From NCBI RefSeq assembly GCF_016901135.1, contig NZ_JAFEVL010000030.1:310001-374000 (forward strand): a stretch of DNA of 64,000 nucleotides, given 5' to 3'. The notes under the pieces were generated by a model. That model did not search any database. It was given only the letters and a program-made list of their open reading frames with translations, and was not told the DNA's origin. The position numbers and the translations under genes are program-made. Within the stretch, counting starts at the first letter, position 1, and every line of letters begins with the position of its first letter. Source of the stretch: Martinezella lusitana (GTDB taxonomy: Bacteria; Pseudomonadota; Alphaproteobacteria; Rhizobiales; Rhizobiaceae). Of this stretch, positions 32,449 through 41,056 are shown piece after piece.

Positions 32449-33234
32449 ATGAGCCGCGAAGCCGAACTCATTGCCGCGATGACGCCGTTGATCACCGATC
32501 TGGCCGAAGACGGCGACGGCGCCGTCGCTCTGGCCGGATCTCGCGGCAAAGGGCGGTCGGATGCGCAATCGGATTTCGACTTCCGGGTGTATGCCGATGC
32601 CTATCGCGGGCCGGAGCTCAGGCAGACCGGCTCGTGGAAACGCTTCGACGAAGCCATGCGCGGCTGGCAGGCCAAGGGGATCCGGATGGATGGGATCTGG
32701 ATGCGCCGCTATGCCGGCGTGCAACGAGATCTCGACGCCTGGGTTGCCGGTATTGCGGTGCCGAAGAATTTCGAGTGGACGATCTGGGGCTATCACCTGC
32801 CGACGGATCTAGCCAGCCAGCAGATCATCGCCGATCCGCGCGGTCTGCTGGCGAGATGGAAGCGACAGCTTGCGCAATATCCCGAGGCGCTCAGGGCCTC
32901 GGTCCTGCGCCAACATATGGAGATCCTGCGCTACTGGGCCAAGGACTATCACTACGAGAGCAAGGTCGCCCGCCGAGACCTCGTATTCCTGGTGGGGCTG
33001 ACGGGAAAGCTGGCCAATGCCATTCTGCAGGCCATCTTTGCCGTCAACCGGACCTACTATCCGGGCGATGGCTGGAACCTGCCCATGGCAGCCGAACTCG
33101 AGCGGCTGCCGCCCGATTTCCTTGAGCGGATGACCGCCATTCTGGAACCGGGACACGATCCAGACGCCTGGCGGCGACAACGAACGGAACTGATCGCAAT
33201 GATCGCCGACCTGGAGGCGCTGATCGCATCTTAA
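32449..33234 (+). CDS. Nucleotidyltransferase-domain protein (DUF4037-like C-terminus)
   Basis: A 261-residue protein from ATG 32449; a TTG at 32413 would overlap the fucosidase stop but has no spaced ribosome site. The pol-beta-type nucleotidyltransferase motif GSRGKG (30-35) is followed by SDFDF, giving the metal aspartates Asp42 and Asp44. The C-terminal half includes NRTYYPGDGWNLPMAAELERLP, typical of DUF4037 proteins. Family members transfer nucleotides to antibiotics, proteins or unknown targets; no substrate is inferable. It sits between the fucosidase and the importer genes in one operon, an unusual combination. Confidence 0.8.
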   Translation: MSREAELIAAMTPLITDLAEDGDGAVALAGSRGKGRSDAQSDFDFRVYADAYRGPELRQTGSWKRFDEAMRGWQAKGIRMDGIWMRRYAGVQRDLDAWVAGIAVPKNFEWTIWGYHLPTDLASQQIIADPRGLLARWKRQLAQYPEALRASVLRQHMEILRYWAKDYHYESKVARRDLVFLVGLTGKLANAILQAIFAVNRTYYPGDGWNLPMAAELERLPPDFLERMTAILEPGHDPDAWRRQRTELIAMIADLEALIAS

Positions 33235-33320
33235 GGGGATTGCAAGACCAAACCGGAGGGGAGAGTCCGGACACTGAGGACTGTCATCACGACCATAGTC
33301 ATTTAGGAGGAGGAACCATC

Positions 33321-34535
33321 ATGAAACGCACATTGATCTTTGCCGCCGCCCTGGCGGCCAGTTCCCTACTTGGTATCGGCGCGCAGGCGCAGGATGCCCC
33401 CGTGACCATCACCTGGCAGATGTGGGGTGAACCGAACGATGCGCAGCTCTGGCAGCAGCTGGCCGATCTCGTCACGCAGCAATATCCCGATATCAAGGTC
33501 AAGCTGCAGCTTTCAGGATGGACGGATTACTGGACGCGCCTGCCGGTTCTGGCAGCATCCGGCCAAGTCGCCGATATCGTCTCGATGCAGTCCATGCGCA
33601 TGCCGAACTTCTATTCGATCCTCGAACCACTCGACGACTATGTGAAGAAAAGCGACGTGAAGGTGGGGGATTTCGAGACCTCGATCATGTCCGGGCTTTC
33701 CTATGACAGCAAACTCTACGCCCTGCCCTATGATGTCGGTCCGTGGATGGTGTTCTACAATCGCGACAAGTTCGCCGCGGCTGGGTTGAAGGAGCCGGCC
33801 AAGGATTGGACGTTCGATGATTTCAAGGCTGCGGCCAAGACGCTGACCAAGGACGGGACTTACGGTTACGGAACGCAGGCCTTCGACTTCATTGCCGGCC
33901 CGATCGCTCTCGGCGCGGAATATTTCAATGCCGACAACGAATTCGACCTGACCAATGCGGGCTTCGTCGACGCGTTCAGCAAATATGCCGACCTCACCGC
34001 CAAGGACAAGCTTTCGCCCGTCTTCGCGTCCGCATCCGACGCATCCGCGGCCAGCGGTCGTTTCGCGTCGGGCAACGTCGCCATGTATATCGACGGCCCC
34101 TGGACGCTGATCACCGCCCAGGCCAACGTGAAATTCAAGATCGGCATCGCGCCTCTGCCACGCGGAAGCGGCCCGTCGCGCTTCATCACCGCCGGCTCAG
34201 GCTGGGGCATTTCCGCAGCCAGCCAGCACAAGGATGCCGCCTTCAAGGCGATCCAGGTGCTGACCGGTCCGAAAGCGGCGGAAATCCTCGGGTCGGCCGG
34301 TCGGGCGCTACCGGCCCGGCTTGCTCAGCAGACCTATTGGTATGACGGGGCCGCCAAGAATGTCAGCGGCACGCGCGATACGCTGCAATACATGTTCGCG
34401 CACACGACACCCTTCCGCATCAACGAGAAATGGAACCAGTTCGAGAATCTCGTGATGCAATATGTGCCGGTGGCGTTGACGGGGGATTCCGCGCCCAAGG
34501 CTGTGCTGACCGATATCCAGAGCCAGCTTCCGTAA
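33321..34535 (+). CDS. Sugar ABC importer substrate-binding protein (family 1)
   Basis: A 404-residue exported binding protein. ATG 33321 follows GGAGGAGGAA. The signal peptide MKRTLIFAAALAASSLLGIGAQA precedes the mature VTITWQMWGEPNDAQLWQQL opening, typical of MalE/UgpB-like family 1. Later segments ALPYDVGPWMVFYNRDKFAAAG and GSGWGISAASQHKDAAFKAI are characteristic. It binds an oligosaccharide in the periplasm and passes it to the MalFG-type permeases downstream. Given the fucosidase in the operon, a fucosylated oligosaccharide or fucoside is the likely ligand. Confidence 0.93.
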   Translation: MKRTLIFAAALAASSLLGIGAQAQDAPVTITWQMWGEPNDAQLWQQLADLVTQQYPDIKVKLQLSGWTDYWTRLPVLAASGQVADIVSMQSMRMPNFYSILEPLDDYVKKSDVKVGDFETSIMSGLSYDSKLYALPYDVGPWMVFYNRDKFAAAGLKEPAKDWTFDDFKAAAKTLTKDGTYGYGTQAFDFIAGPIALGAEYFNADNEFDLTNAGFVDAFSKYADLTAKDKLSPVFASASDASAASGRFASGNVAMYIDGPWTLITAQANVKFKIGIAPLPRGSGPSRFITAGSGWGISAASQHKDAAFKAIQVLTGPKAAEILGSAGRALPARLAQQTYWYDGAAKNVSGTRDTLQYMFAHTTPFRINEKWNQFENLVMQYVPVALTGDSAPKAVLTDIQSQLP

Positions 34536-34542
34536 CCCTCGG

Positions 34543-34567
34543 CGCCCGGCCGCTCGTCGGCCGGGCG
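34543..34567 (+). other. Intercistronic hairpin after the binding-protein gene
   Basis: CGCCCGGCCG, 5-nt loop, CGGCCGGGCG: a perfect 10-bp GC stem 7 nt after the stop and without a U-run. Such hairpins commonly protect the binding-protein mRNA and lower expression of the permease genes. Confidence 0.65.
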
Positions 34568-34611
34568 TATTGGCCTGGCCTCAAAGGCCCCTTGCCGGAA
34601 AGGAGAGGCCC

Positions 34612-35544
34612 ATGACGCTGGGCAAACACACCACGGTGACCACAAGACAAAAGGCGCGCACAAAGCGATGGTTTCGGGCTGGAGAGGGGCGGACGGCCTT
34701 CTTCTTCCTGCTGCCGGGCCTGATCGGCATCCTGCTGTTTCTCGTCCTGCCGATCCTTGCTTCGATCGTGCTGAGCTTCACCAACTGGCAGTTGCTCGGC
34801 ACGCCGCGTTTCGTCGGCTTCTCCAACTATTCGCGGCTGTTCACGACCGATCCGCAATTCTGGACGGTCATGCGCAATACCATCTTCTTCACCATCGAAT
34901 ATCTGATCCTCAACATCGTCATATCGCTGGGATTGGCGGTCTGGATCTCCAGCCTGAAGATCGGGCAGCGATGGTTCCGGGTGATCTTCTTTCTCCCGAC
35001 GTTTACCCCGCTCATCGGGGTTGCGATCGTCTGGATGCTGATCTTCACCAGCGGCGGCCTTTTCGACACTCTGATGGCGCAGCTCTCGCTGCCTTTTGCG
35101 GGCGTGCTCAGCAACCGGACGCTCGCCATGCAGGCGGTGGTCCTCACCTCGATCTGGGCCGGCGTCGGATACAATACGGTGCTGTTCAACGCCGCGCTCG
35201 ACATGGTGCCGGCAACCTATCTGGAGGCCGCGCGCATCGACGGCGCGACAGCCTGGGACCGGTTCTGGAAAATCCGCCTGCCGCTGATCTCGCCGACGCT
35301 GTTCTTCGGCACCGTCATGACCGCGATCACCTCGCTGCAGGTCTTCGACCAGATCTACGTCATGACCAAGGGCGGGCCGGGATCGTCAACCGCGACGCTC
35401 GGATATGCCATCTACCAGCGCGGCTTCCAGAACTTCCAGATGGGCTATGCCTCGGCCATTGCCTGGGTCATGTTTGCGCTGATCATGGCGCTCACAGCAC
35501 TGCAATTCTGGCTCCAGCGCAAATGGGTGCACTATGACAACTAA
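34612..35544 (+). CDS. Sugar ABC importer permease, MalF type
   Basis: A 310-residue inner-membrane permease with six helices. ATG 34612 follows GGAAAGGAGAGG. The cytoplasmic coupling motif reads EAARIDGATAWDRFWKIRLPLI, and ends with GGPGSSTATLGYAIYQRGF before the last helix. It overlaps the MalG-type gene by 11 nt. It forms a heterodimeric channel with the next protein. Confidence 0.93.
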   Translation: MTLGKHTTVTTRQKARTKRWFRAGEGRTAFFFLLPGLIGILLFLVLPILASIVLSFTNWQLLGTPRFVGFSNYSRLFTTDPQFWTVMRNTIFFTIEYLILNIVISLGLAVWISSLKIGQRWFRVIFFLPTFTPLIGVAIVWMLIFTSGGLFDTLMAQLSLPFAGVLSNRTLAMQAVVLTSIWAGVGYNTVLFNAALDMVPATYLEAARIDGATAWDRFWKIRLPLISPTLFFGTVMTAITSLQVFDQIYVMTKGGPGSSTATLGYAIYQRGFQNFQMGYASAIAWVMFALIMALTALQFWLQRKWVHYDN

Positions 35545-36388
35545 GTCCAAAGCCAGGGCACACCGAAAGCTGGCGCTCGACATTCTCAATCATGCCGCGC
35601 TGGCACTTGTCGCAATTGCCTTCCTGTTTCCGTTCTTCTGGATGGTTTCCAATGCGGTGCGCTCGAATGCCGAGGTCATGGCGATACCGATACGCATCCT
35701 GCCTGAGGTCTTCGAATGGGGCAATTTCGCAGCCGCCTGGACCAGATTGCCCTTCGGCCGGTTCTTCCTCAACAGCGCCATCATCGCCATTTGCGTCACC
35801 GTCATCACCGTCGTGGTGTCCTGCCTTTCGGGCTACGCTTTTGCGCGGCTGAAATTCAGGGGGCGGGAAATGCTGTTGCTCGGATATATCGGCACGCTGA
35901 TGGTGCCGCCGCTGATGCTCATCATCCCGCTGTTTCTGATCGTCAACAGGCTGGGCATGGTCAACACCTTCCCGGGCGTGATCCTGCCGGTCTCCTTCGG
36001 CACCTTCGGCGCATTCCTGATGCGGCAGTTCTTTCTTTCCATTCCCATGGAGCTGGAAGAGGCGGCAAGGATAGACGGCGCCTCTCGGCTGCGTATCCTC
36101 GTCAGCATCATCGTGCCGCTGTCGATGCCAGCCATCGGGCTTCTATCGCTGTTCACCTTCATGGGGCAGTGGAACAACTTTCTCTGGCCGCTGATCGTAA
36201 TGACCGGGGCCGACAATGCCACCCTCCCGGTGGGGCTCACCATGTTCCAGACCCAGCAGGGCACGCAGTGGAACTATCTGATGGCGGGCGCGACCCTTTC
36301 CATGCTTCCCGGGATTTTCCTCGCGATCATCCTTCAGAAGCTCATCTACAACAGCATCGCCCTCAATGCGGGCATGGGTGGGCGCTAA
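35534..36388 (+). CDS. Sugar ABC importer permease, MalG type
   Basis: A 284-residue permease with six helices. The EAA motif is EEAARIDGASRLRILVSIIVP. FLFPFFWMVSNAVRSNAE in the first periplasmic loop and the C-terminal IYNSIALNAGMGGR tail are typical of MalG partners. It overlaps the MalF-type gene, so translation is coupled, and is followed 32 nt later by the ATPase gene. Confidence 0.93.
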   Translation: MTTKSKARAHRKLALDILNHAALALVAIAFLFPFFWMVSNAVRSNAEVMAIPIRILPEVFEWGNFAAAWTRLPFGRFFLNSAIIAICVTVITVVVSCLSGYAFARLKFRGREMLLLGYIGTLMVPPLMLIIPLFLIVNRLGMVNTFPGVILPVSFGTFGAFLMRQFFLSIPMELEEAARIDGASRLRILVSIIVPLSMPAIGLLSLFTFMGQWNNFLWPLIVMTGADNATLPVGLTMFQTQQGTQWNYLMAGATLSMLPGIFLAIILQKLIYNSIALNAGMGGR

Positions 36389-36420
36389 GGCGCCTGCGGA
36401 CACTCTTGGGAGCTTAGGAC

Positions 36421-37488
36421 ATGGCGAAATTGACGATCCGCAACGCCGTCAAACGTTACGGTGCGCTCGAGGTGCTGCATGGCGTATCCGTCGCGGCTGA
36501 GGACGGAGAGTTCATGGTGCTCGTCGGCCCTTCGGGCTGCGGCAAATCCACTTTGCTGCGCATGATCGCCGGGCTGGAAAGCATCAGCGATGGCGAGATC
36601 GAAATCGGTGACCGCGTCGTCAACGATCTCGAACCCAATGAGCGTGATATCGCCATGGTATTCCAATCCTATGCGCTCTATCCGCATATGACCGTTCGCG
36701 ACAACATGGCGTTTTCGCTGAAGCTCGCGCGCTGCAGCAGGCAGGAGATCGAACAGAAGGTCAATGACGCCGCCGGCATCCTCGATATCACCGCGCTCCT
36801 TGATCGCTACCCGCGGCAATTGTCGGGCGGGCAACGTCAACGCGTGGCGATGGGCCGCGCCATCGTCCGCAACCCGGCAGTGTTCCTCTTCGACGAACCG
36901 CTCTCCAATCTCGACGCGAAATTGCGCGTGCAGATGCGCACGGAGATCAAGACACTGCACCAGCGCCTGGGCACTACCATGGTCTATGTGACCCATGACC
37001 AGATGGAAGCGATGACCATGGCCGACCGCATCGTCGTGATGCGTGGCGGTCACATCGAGCAGGTCGGCTCGCCCCTCGACATCTACGATGAGCCCGCCAA
37101 CAGCTTCGTCGCCGGTTTCATCGGCTCGCCGTCGATGAATTTTATCGACGGCCTCGTCGTGGAACGAGATGGAATAGCAGAGCTGCAAGCGGCGGAAGGC
37201 CTGCACTGGCCGCTGCCGGATAGCGCCCGCACCTATATCGGACAGTCGGTTCAACTCGGCATTCGTCCTGAACACATCGCCATCGGCGCAGACGGAGCAC
37301 AGGCCAAGGTCATCATCATCGAGCCGACTGGTTCCGACACGCATCTGCAATTGCAGGCCGGCGCGCAATCGATCGTCGCAGCCGTCAGGGACCGTCCCTC
37401 AGTGTCACCAGGCCAATCCGTCTCGCTCAAGATCGATGTAAAGAAAGCGCATCTGTTCGAGCCGTCGAGCGGCAAGCGGCTGCCTTGA
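36421..37488 (+). CDS. Sugar ABC importer ATPase, UgpC/MsmK type
   Basis: A 355-residue ATPase. Walker A is [11 protein letters not shown], the signature [15 protein letters not shown], Walker [13 protein letters not shown] and the switch histidine [10 protein letters not shown]. The C-terminal ~120 residues form the OB-like regulatory domain of the CUT1 class (QLGIRPEHI...). It lacks a separate exporter-type membrane part, so it energises the two permeases before it. It closes the fucosidase operon; the next gene starts 84 nt later. Confidence 0.94.
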   Translation: MAKLTIRNAVKRYGALEVLHGVSVAAEDGEFMVLVGPSGCGKSTLLRMIAGLESISDGEIEIGDRVVNDLEPNERDIAMVFQSYALYPHMTVRDNMAFSLKLARCSRQEIEQKVNDAAGILDITALLDRYPRQLSGGQRQRVAMGRAIVRNPAVFLFDEPLSNLDAKLRVQMRTEIKTLHQRLGTTMVYVTHDQMEAMTMADRIVVMRGGHIEQVGSPLDIYDEPANSFVAGFIGSPSMNFIDGLVVERDGIAELQAAEGLHWPLPDSARTYIGQSVQLGIRPEHIAIGADGAQAKVIIIEPTGSDTHLQLQAGAQSIVAAVRDRPSVSPGQSVSLKIDVKKAHLFEPSSGKRLP

Positions 37489-37572
37489 GCGGGCCATCAT
37501 GAATATGCTGGCATTTTAGCTGCGGCCGATTTTACATTGGCGTTACGCACCCAAACGTGGCCACGGGGCGTG

Positions 37573-38547
37573 ATGGGGATGCGGATGCGTACGGTAGCAA
37601 TGTTGATTTTTCCCGGCGTTCAGATGCTGGATGTGGCCGGACCTCTCGATGTCTTCGCGGAGGCGACCGTCTTTCTCACCGGCGACGATGGATACCAGGT
37701 GACGCTGATTGGTCCCGACCGATCTCCGCTTCGCGCATCAAATGGCATGACGCTGGTCGCGGATCTATCCTATGACGAAGCAACCGGACCCTACGACCTG
37801 TTCCTGATCGCGGGTGGCCCTGCCCTTCCGGATACCGAGTTCCCGCAGAACCTGATCGATTGCGTCCGCCGCCTATCCGCCGCCAGCCGGATCTTCGGTT
37901 CGGTTTGCACCGGGGCGTTCTGCCTGGGAGCGGCCGGGCTTCTCGATGGGCGCAAAGTTACCACGCACTGGCAAAACGCGCGGCGTCTTGCATCTTCATT
38001 TCCGAAGGCGGATGTCGACGTCGACCGGATCTATTTGCGCGACGGGTCGATGATTACGTCCGCCGGCGTGACTGCCGGCATCGACCTTGCCCTGTCGCTG
38101 ATCCGCGACGATCATGGATCAGCATTGGCGCTTTCGGTCGCCAAACGGCTGGTGGTCGTGGCCCAACGTCAGGGCGGTCAATCACAGTTCAGCCCCTATG
38201 TGGAAACCCTCTCGGACGAGAAATCTCCGATCTCCGTGGCGGCTGCGTTTGTCATGTCCAATCTGAAAGAGCGGCTGTCGGTGGCGGACCTTGCCACTGC
38301 CGCCTCCATGAGCATCCGCAGCTTTGCGCGGGCATTCGTTGCCGGCACGGGACATCCCCCAGCGGAATTCGTCGAGAAGGCCCGCATCGATGCCGCGCGC
38401 AACATGCTCGAGCGAACGGATGACCCTCTCAAAGTGATCGCGTACGAATGCGGTTTCCGCAACCCGAAGCGCATGCGTCAGGTCTTCGCAAGAAATCTCG
38501 GCATCTCGCCGGTACAATACCGAGACCAGTTCAAGGCCCGCAAGTAA
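37573..38547 (+). CDS. GlxA-type transcriptional regulator (DJ-1/PfpI plus AraC domains)
   Basis: About 324 residues. The N-terminal DJ-1/PfpI-like domain (VAMLIFPGVQMLDVAGPLDVF to SAGVTAGIDLALSLI) has the conserved nucleophile-elbow cysteine in GSVCTGAFCLGAAGLL. The C-terminal AraC-type double helix-turn-helix reads SVADLATAASMSIRSFARAF and DPLKVIAYECGFRNPKRMRQVF. Several starts are possible; ATG 37573 follows a GGGG-rich stretch. It converges on an HD-domain gene 7 nt away, whose substrate may be its signal. GlxA-type regulators often control amidase- or nitrile-type catabolism. Confidence 0.9.
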   Translation: MGMRMRTVAMLIFPGVQMLDVAGPLDVFAEATVFLTGDDGYQVTLIGPDRSPLRASNGMTLVADLSYDEATGPYDLFLIAGGPALPDTEFPQNLIDCVRRLSAASRIFGSVCTGAFCLGAAGLLDGRKVTTHWQNARRLASSFPKADVDVDRIYLRDGSMITSAGVTAGIDLALSLIRDDHGSALALSVAKRLVVVAQRQGGQSQFSPYVETLSDEKSPISVAAAFVMSNLKERLSVADLATAASMSIRSFARAFVAGTGHPPAEFVEKARIDAARNMLERTDDPLKVIAYECGFRNPKRMRQVFARNLGISPVQYRDQFKARK

Positions 38548-38554
38548 AGCGCGA

Positions 38555-39205
38555 TCAGCTCTCCCATGGAGAACTGAGGATCATCTCGACAAAATCCCCG
38601 CGCTTGTAGGTCGGGTCCATCTTGGAAAGCACATCGGCCTTGACGTTGCCGAACGTCGTTTCAGGCTTACGGATCGTGCCGAGGCAGAAGGACGTCAGGA
38701 TGCCGTGCTTGAACTTCAGCCCGCGCGGATGGCAACGGCATACTTCTTCGCGCTGGCCATCGCTGACGTCATGATAACCGATGCCCAGCACGTCCATTTC
38801 CACCCCTGCAGTCACGAGCGCCACGGTTGGTCTCTTGTGCTGCGGGATTCCGGGAGTGGTATGAAGTGCGATCGAATCCCAGACGTCATCGACATCACGT
38901 TCAGAGACGTCATAGGAGGTCAGGAACGCCCGCGCTGCATTTGCGCCATCAACCTCGAAGCGCTCCGTCTCGCTGGCATATTTGTCCATGATGCCCATGT
39001 CATGGAACATGGCGCCGATATAGAGAAGTTCCGGGTCGTAATCGAGCCCCTTTCGATCGCCCGCCAGGGCGCCAAAGAGGAAAACGCGACGCGAGTGGTG
39101 GTAGAGGAGATCCGTTTCCGTATCCCGCACCAGCTCGGTTGCGGCCCTTGTCATTGTGCTGTCCGGCATAGCGATGCCCGCGATCATCTTCGGTTCGTCT
39201 GCCAT
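38555..39205 (-). CDS. HD domain protein, cyanamide hydratase-like
   Basis: A 216-residue HD-domain protein. ATG 39205 is chosen because AAAGGAAC lies upstream and homology starts at MADEPKMIAG. Metal-binding residues are visible in LLYHHSRRVFLFG (His) and YIGAMFHDMGIMDKY (His-Asp), with a later IALHTTPGIP histidine. This arrangement, with the PDSTMTRAATELVRDT opening, resembles the Ddi2/cyanamide hydratase group, which hydrates cyanamide to urea. General HD phosphohydrolase activity is an alternative. It converges on the GlxA-type regulator. Confidence 0.75.
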   Translation of the reverse strand: MADEPKMIAGIAMPDSTMTRAATELVRDTETDLLYHHSRRVFLFGALAGDRKGLDYDPELLYIGAMFHDMGIMDKYASETERFEVDGANAARAFLTSYDVSERDVDDVWDSIALHTTPGIPQHKRPTVALVTAGVEMDVLGIGYHDVSDGQREEVCRCHPRGLKFKHGILTSFCLGTIRKPETTFGNVKADVLSKMDPTYKRGDFVEMILSSPWES

Positions 39206-39521
39206 CGATGGGTTCCTTTGAGAAAGATTGAACGACACCGAGATCGAGGTTGCCAGGTGCTGAAAAGGCTGCGGGGCGACCCGTCTCGTTGGCTGCAACA
39301 TGGCAGTCGGCACCGGGCCTCGGCAATCGATCCGAGGGTGCGGTTTCTGCCAATTCGAGCCCGTTTTCGGCCGATGGCATGCGCTGGAGAAGTCGCCGTG
39401 CGGTTCAGGATTGCCGATGAAGCGATGCTGTGGCTTGGCCGGCCATGCGCTTGGCCTCGAGACAATTCACCAATTATAGAGAGCGATCTCGTCTTTCCAC
39501 GAAAGCCGAGCTGCCAACTCA
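39206..39521. other. Intergenic region, nothing recognised
   Basis: 316 bp between the HD-domain gene start and the end of a LacI-family gene, both on the minus strand. I see no convincing coding frame, hairpin or repeat; it presumably holds the HD gene's promoter. Confidence 0.4.
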
Positions 39522-40685
39522 TCAGACCTTTCGCGCTCTGCGATTGACCGCCCTTGCGCCAGCAATCGCATGCGCACCGGCGGGGGCTGCGACGGACGCC
39601 CGTTTGACAAGCGAGCATTCCAGCTTGGTAATCTGGTAGCGCCGCTGTCGTGGCAATATCGCTGTCTCAAGATGTTCGATCGCCCATTGGCCCATTGCCA
39701 TGTGCGGAAGGATGGAGGTCGTCAGAGGAGGCACGAGATGACGGGAAATGTCTTCGTCATCGTAACCTATCACTGACATATCCTCTGGGATATGCAGCCC
39801 CGCCTCTTTGAGGGCCTCGTAACATCCGATGGCGGTGCGGTCGTTCTGGCAGAAGATTGCTGTTGGGCGCTCGGCAAGCGAGAGCAATTTCATGGTCGCG
39901 GAATAGCCCGCACTCGCCGACCAGTCGCCCTCGATCACCAGCTCCGGGTCGAATGGAATGTCCGCCGTTGCCAGGGCCCGGCGATAGCCCGTCAGCCGGT
40001 CCTGGGCCGCCTGCATCCACGGCTCACCGGTGATCGTCGCGATCCGATGATGACCGTGCGAGATCAAATGCCGGGTGGCCGTCTGGCCGCCCGCGATTTC
40101 ACTTGGGACGACCGCCGGAAACGCATAATCCGAGGTGTAGCAATTAAGAAGGACGAGCGGAATATTGAGGTCGTACAAATAGTCGGGGAGTTCCACCTCG
40201 CGGGTGAATATGGTCATGTAGATCAGGGCGGATATTCCGCTATTGCTGAGGGCCTTTATTGCCCGTGGCTCCATGACCGGATCGCTCATCGTCTGGGCGA
40301 CGAGCAGGACATTGCCGGCATTCCACGACGCCTGGCGCGCGCCTTCTATGGCAACGACCGCCTCCGGACTGGTTGCAAGCTGGTCGACCGCAAAGCCGAT
40401 GACACCATCCAGTTTCGACTGGGATGCAAGCGCCGGCGGCGTGGTAAACACCGGTGCGACATAACCGAGCTGGCGGGCCGCCTCGATGACCCTGTCGCGG
40501 GTCTGCTGTGACAGGCGCATGCCCGGCGTATTGTTGAGGACGAACGACACGGCCGCCTGCGAACATCCGGCAGCCTTGGCTATGTCTGTCATCGTGACCC
40601 TGCTGCCCAGCCGGCGGCCTCTCCGCTTCGGCGCTGTGTCGCCGTCGGCCGTTTGCTCACCGTCTGCAGCGGTTGTCCTTTTCAT
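39522..40685 (-). CDS. LacI-family transcriptional regulator of the ribose-type importer
   Basis: A 387-residue LacI/GalR protein with a ~28-residue charged N-terminal extension. The helix-turn-helix VTMTDIAKAAGCSQAAVSFVLNNTP follows, then the hinge and a sugar-binding domain (FCQNDRTAIGCYEALKEAGL, MSVIGYDDEDISRHL). It is divergent from a ribose-type ABC importer. Two matching 16-bp dyads lie in the 371-bp region between them. It likely controls the importer in response to its sugar. Confidence 0.93.
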   Translation of the reverse strand: MKRTTAADGEQTADGDTAPKRRGRRLGSRVTMTDIAKAAGCSQAAVSFVLNNTPGMRLSQQTRDRVIEAARQLGYVAPVFTTPPALASQSKLDGVIGFAVDQLATSPEAVVAIEGARQASWNAGNVLLVAQTMSDPVMEPRAIKALSNSGISALIYMTIFTREVELPDYLYDLNIPLVLLNCYTSDYAFPAVVPSEIAGGQTATRHLISHGHHRIATITGEPWMQAAQDRLTGYRRALATADIPFDPELVIEGDWSASAGYSATMKLLSLAERPTAIFCQNDRTAIGCYEALKEAGLHIPEDMSVIGYDDEDISRHLVPPLTTSILPHMAMGQWAIEHLETAILPRQRRYQITKLECSLVKRASVAAPAGAHAIAGARAVNRRARKV

Positions 40686-40746
40686 GACGGTGTCTCATCT
40701 CCCCTGAAGCGACACTGGCGGACATTTCCCCACCGCCTTGCCGCGC

Positions 40747-40762
40747 GCTAATTTTTATTAGC
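40747..40762. promoter_or_regulatory. Operator-like dyad O1 (GCTAAT-N4-ATTAGC)
   Basis: GCTAATTTTTATTAGC: 6-bp perfect arms around TTTT. It lies 62 bp upstream of the LacI-family start codon. It has the same architecture as O2 at 40914-40929. Confidence 0.6.
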
Positions 40763-40913
40763 ACCAGTGAGAGGTTTTCGGCAACTGTCGAAGGGTAGAA
40801 TAGCGACTTGACGACGTATCAAAGCCGTTTTTTGCCCAAAATCTGGATGGAAAACGACACTTGCGCCGCAGCGTCGGATGAAATGCCACATGGCCGTTAA
40901 AGTAATACTATTT

Positions 40914-40929
40914 ACTAATCGAAATTAGT
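40914..40929. promoter_or_regulatory. Operator-like dyad O2 (ACTAAT-N4-ATTAGT)
   Basis: ACTAATCGAAATTAGT: 6-bp perfect arms around CGAA. It is centred 167 bp from O1 and about 135 bp upstream of the binding-protein gene, in an AT-rich stretch that probably includes the promoter. Confidence 0.6.
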
Positions 40930-41056
40930 TGTATACCGTTGACCGCGTGGTTGGACGTGCCGTGTCTCGCTTGCGAGAGGCCCTAGGAGGGGGTTCAGGA
41001 CCGGTCTGCCGCGAGTTGCAACTGGATCCCGCTAACGGGTCTACGGGAGGATTGTC

